Assembly: GCA_937998045.1 (NCBI GenBank)
Contig: CALKVG010000102.1
Coordinates: forward strand, 1 to 6,212
Origin: an uncultured Myxococcales bacterium
GTDB taxonomy: Bacteria > Myxococcota_A > Polyangia > Polyangiales > Polyangiaceae
Direction of reading: 5' to 3'
Length of the DNA stretch: 6,212 nucleotides
Shown here: piece after piece, positions 6,184-6,212 of the stretch
Numbering within the stretch: position 1 is the first letter of the stretch
How the letters are laid out: each line of letters starts with the position of its first letter
Program-made: the position numbers and the translations under genes
The notes under the pieces: model-generated
Told to the model about the DNA's origin: nothing
Database searches by the model: none
What the model saw: only the letters and a program-made list of their open reading frames with translations

Positions 6184-6212
6184 CCGTTCGACGCCGCGAG
6201 CGGCGCGTATGC
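6104..6212. repeat. Perfect 49-bp inverted repeat at the window edge
   Basis: Bases 6104-6152 are the exact reverse complement of 6164-6212, separated by an 11-nt spacer (6153-6163). The right arm ends at the last base of the window, so the repeat could continue. It lies within the methyltransferase frame, and the left arm (read on the minus strand) encodes the plausible native residues. The right arm would be an inverted copy of coding sequence, which is typical of fold-back chimeras at read or contig ends. Confidence 0.95.

Overview
This is a very GC-rich window with strong G/C bias at third codon positions, proline/alanine-rich protein tails, several outer-membrane-type lipoproteins and c-type cytochromes. 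Together these suggest a deltaproteobacterial-grade organism, most likely Myxococcota (Polyangia/Sorangium-like). That assignment rests on style and remembered family resemblance, not on a marker gene. No rRNA, tRNA or CRISPR array was seen.

Layout. Positions 3-386 (+) are the Pro/Ala-rich C-terminal end of a protein that begins outside the window. Positions 440-1357 (+) encode a putative lipoprotein with one c-type heme site (CQKCH). Its first ~200 residues look genuine, while its C-terminal third does not. A different frame looks coding at about 1143-1283, so this stretch may be frameshifted or decayed. Positions 1284-1653 hold no convincing gene, but contain two inverted repeats and degenerate 9-nt repeats. 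Positions 1654-2625 (+) encode an IS21 IstA-type transposase homologue with an altered catalytic core and no IstB partner. Positions 2788-4140 (+) encode an exported di-heme cytochrome c peroxidase-like protein with an excellent ribosome-binding site. A 74-bp convergent gap with a GC-rich hairpin follows. On the minus strand, 5642-4215 is an M20-family metallopeptidase lipoprotein. Directly upstream of it, 7 nt away, is the C-terminal part of a class I SAM-dependent methyltransferase whose 5' end runs off the window.

How they fit together. The two heme proteins are both exported and lie on the same strand, so they could belong to one extracytoplasmic redox function, with the IstA-like gene sitting between them. 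The methyltransferase and peptidase form a tight minus-strand pair in which the peptidase ribosome-binding site overlaps the upstream stop codon.

The two observations most worth a second look are the IstA-like protein and the right edge of the window. The IstA-like protein is intact and well coded, yet its second catalytic Asp is Glu and the glutamate-bearing third motif appears deleted, so it may be a repurposed DNA-binding protein. The right edge ends in a perfect 49-bp inverted repeat with an 11-nt spacer, reaching exactly the last base, and it truncates the methyltransferase. It looks more like a fold-back chimera at a contig end than biology.
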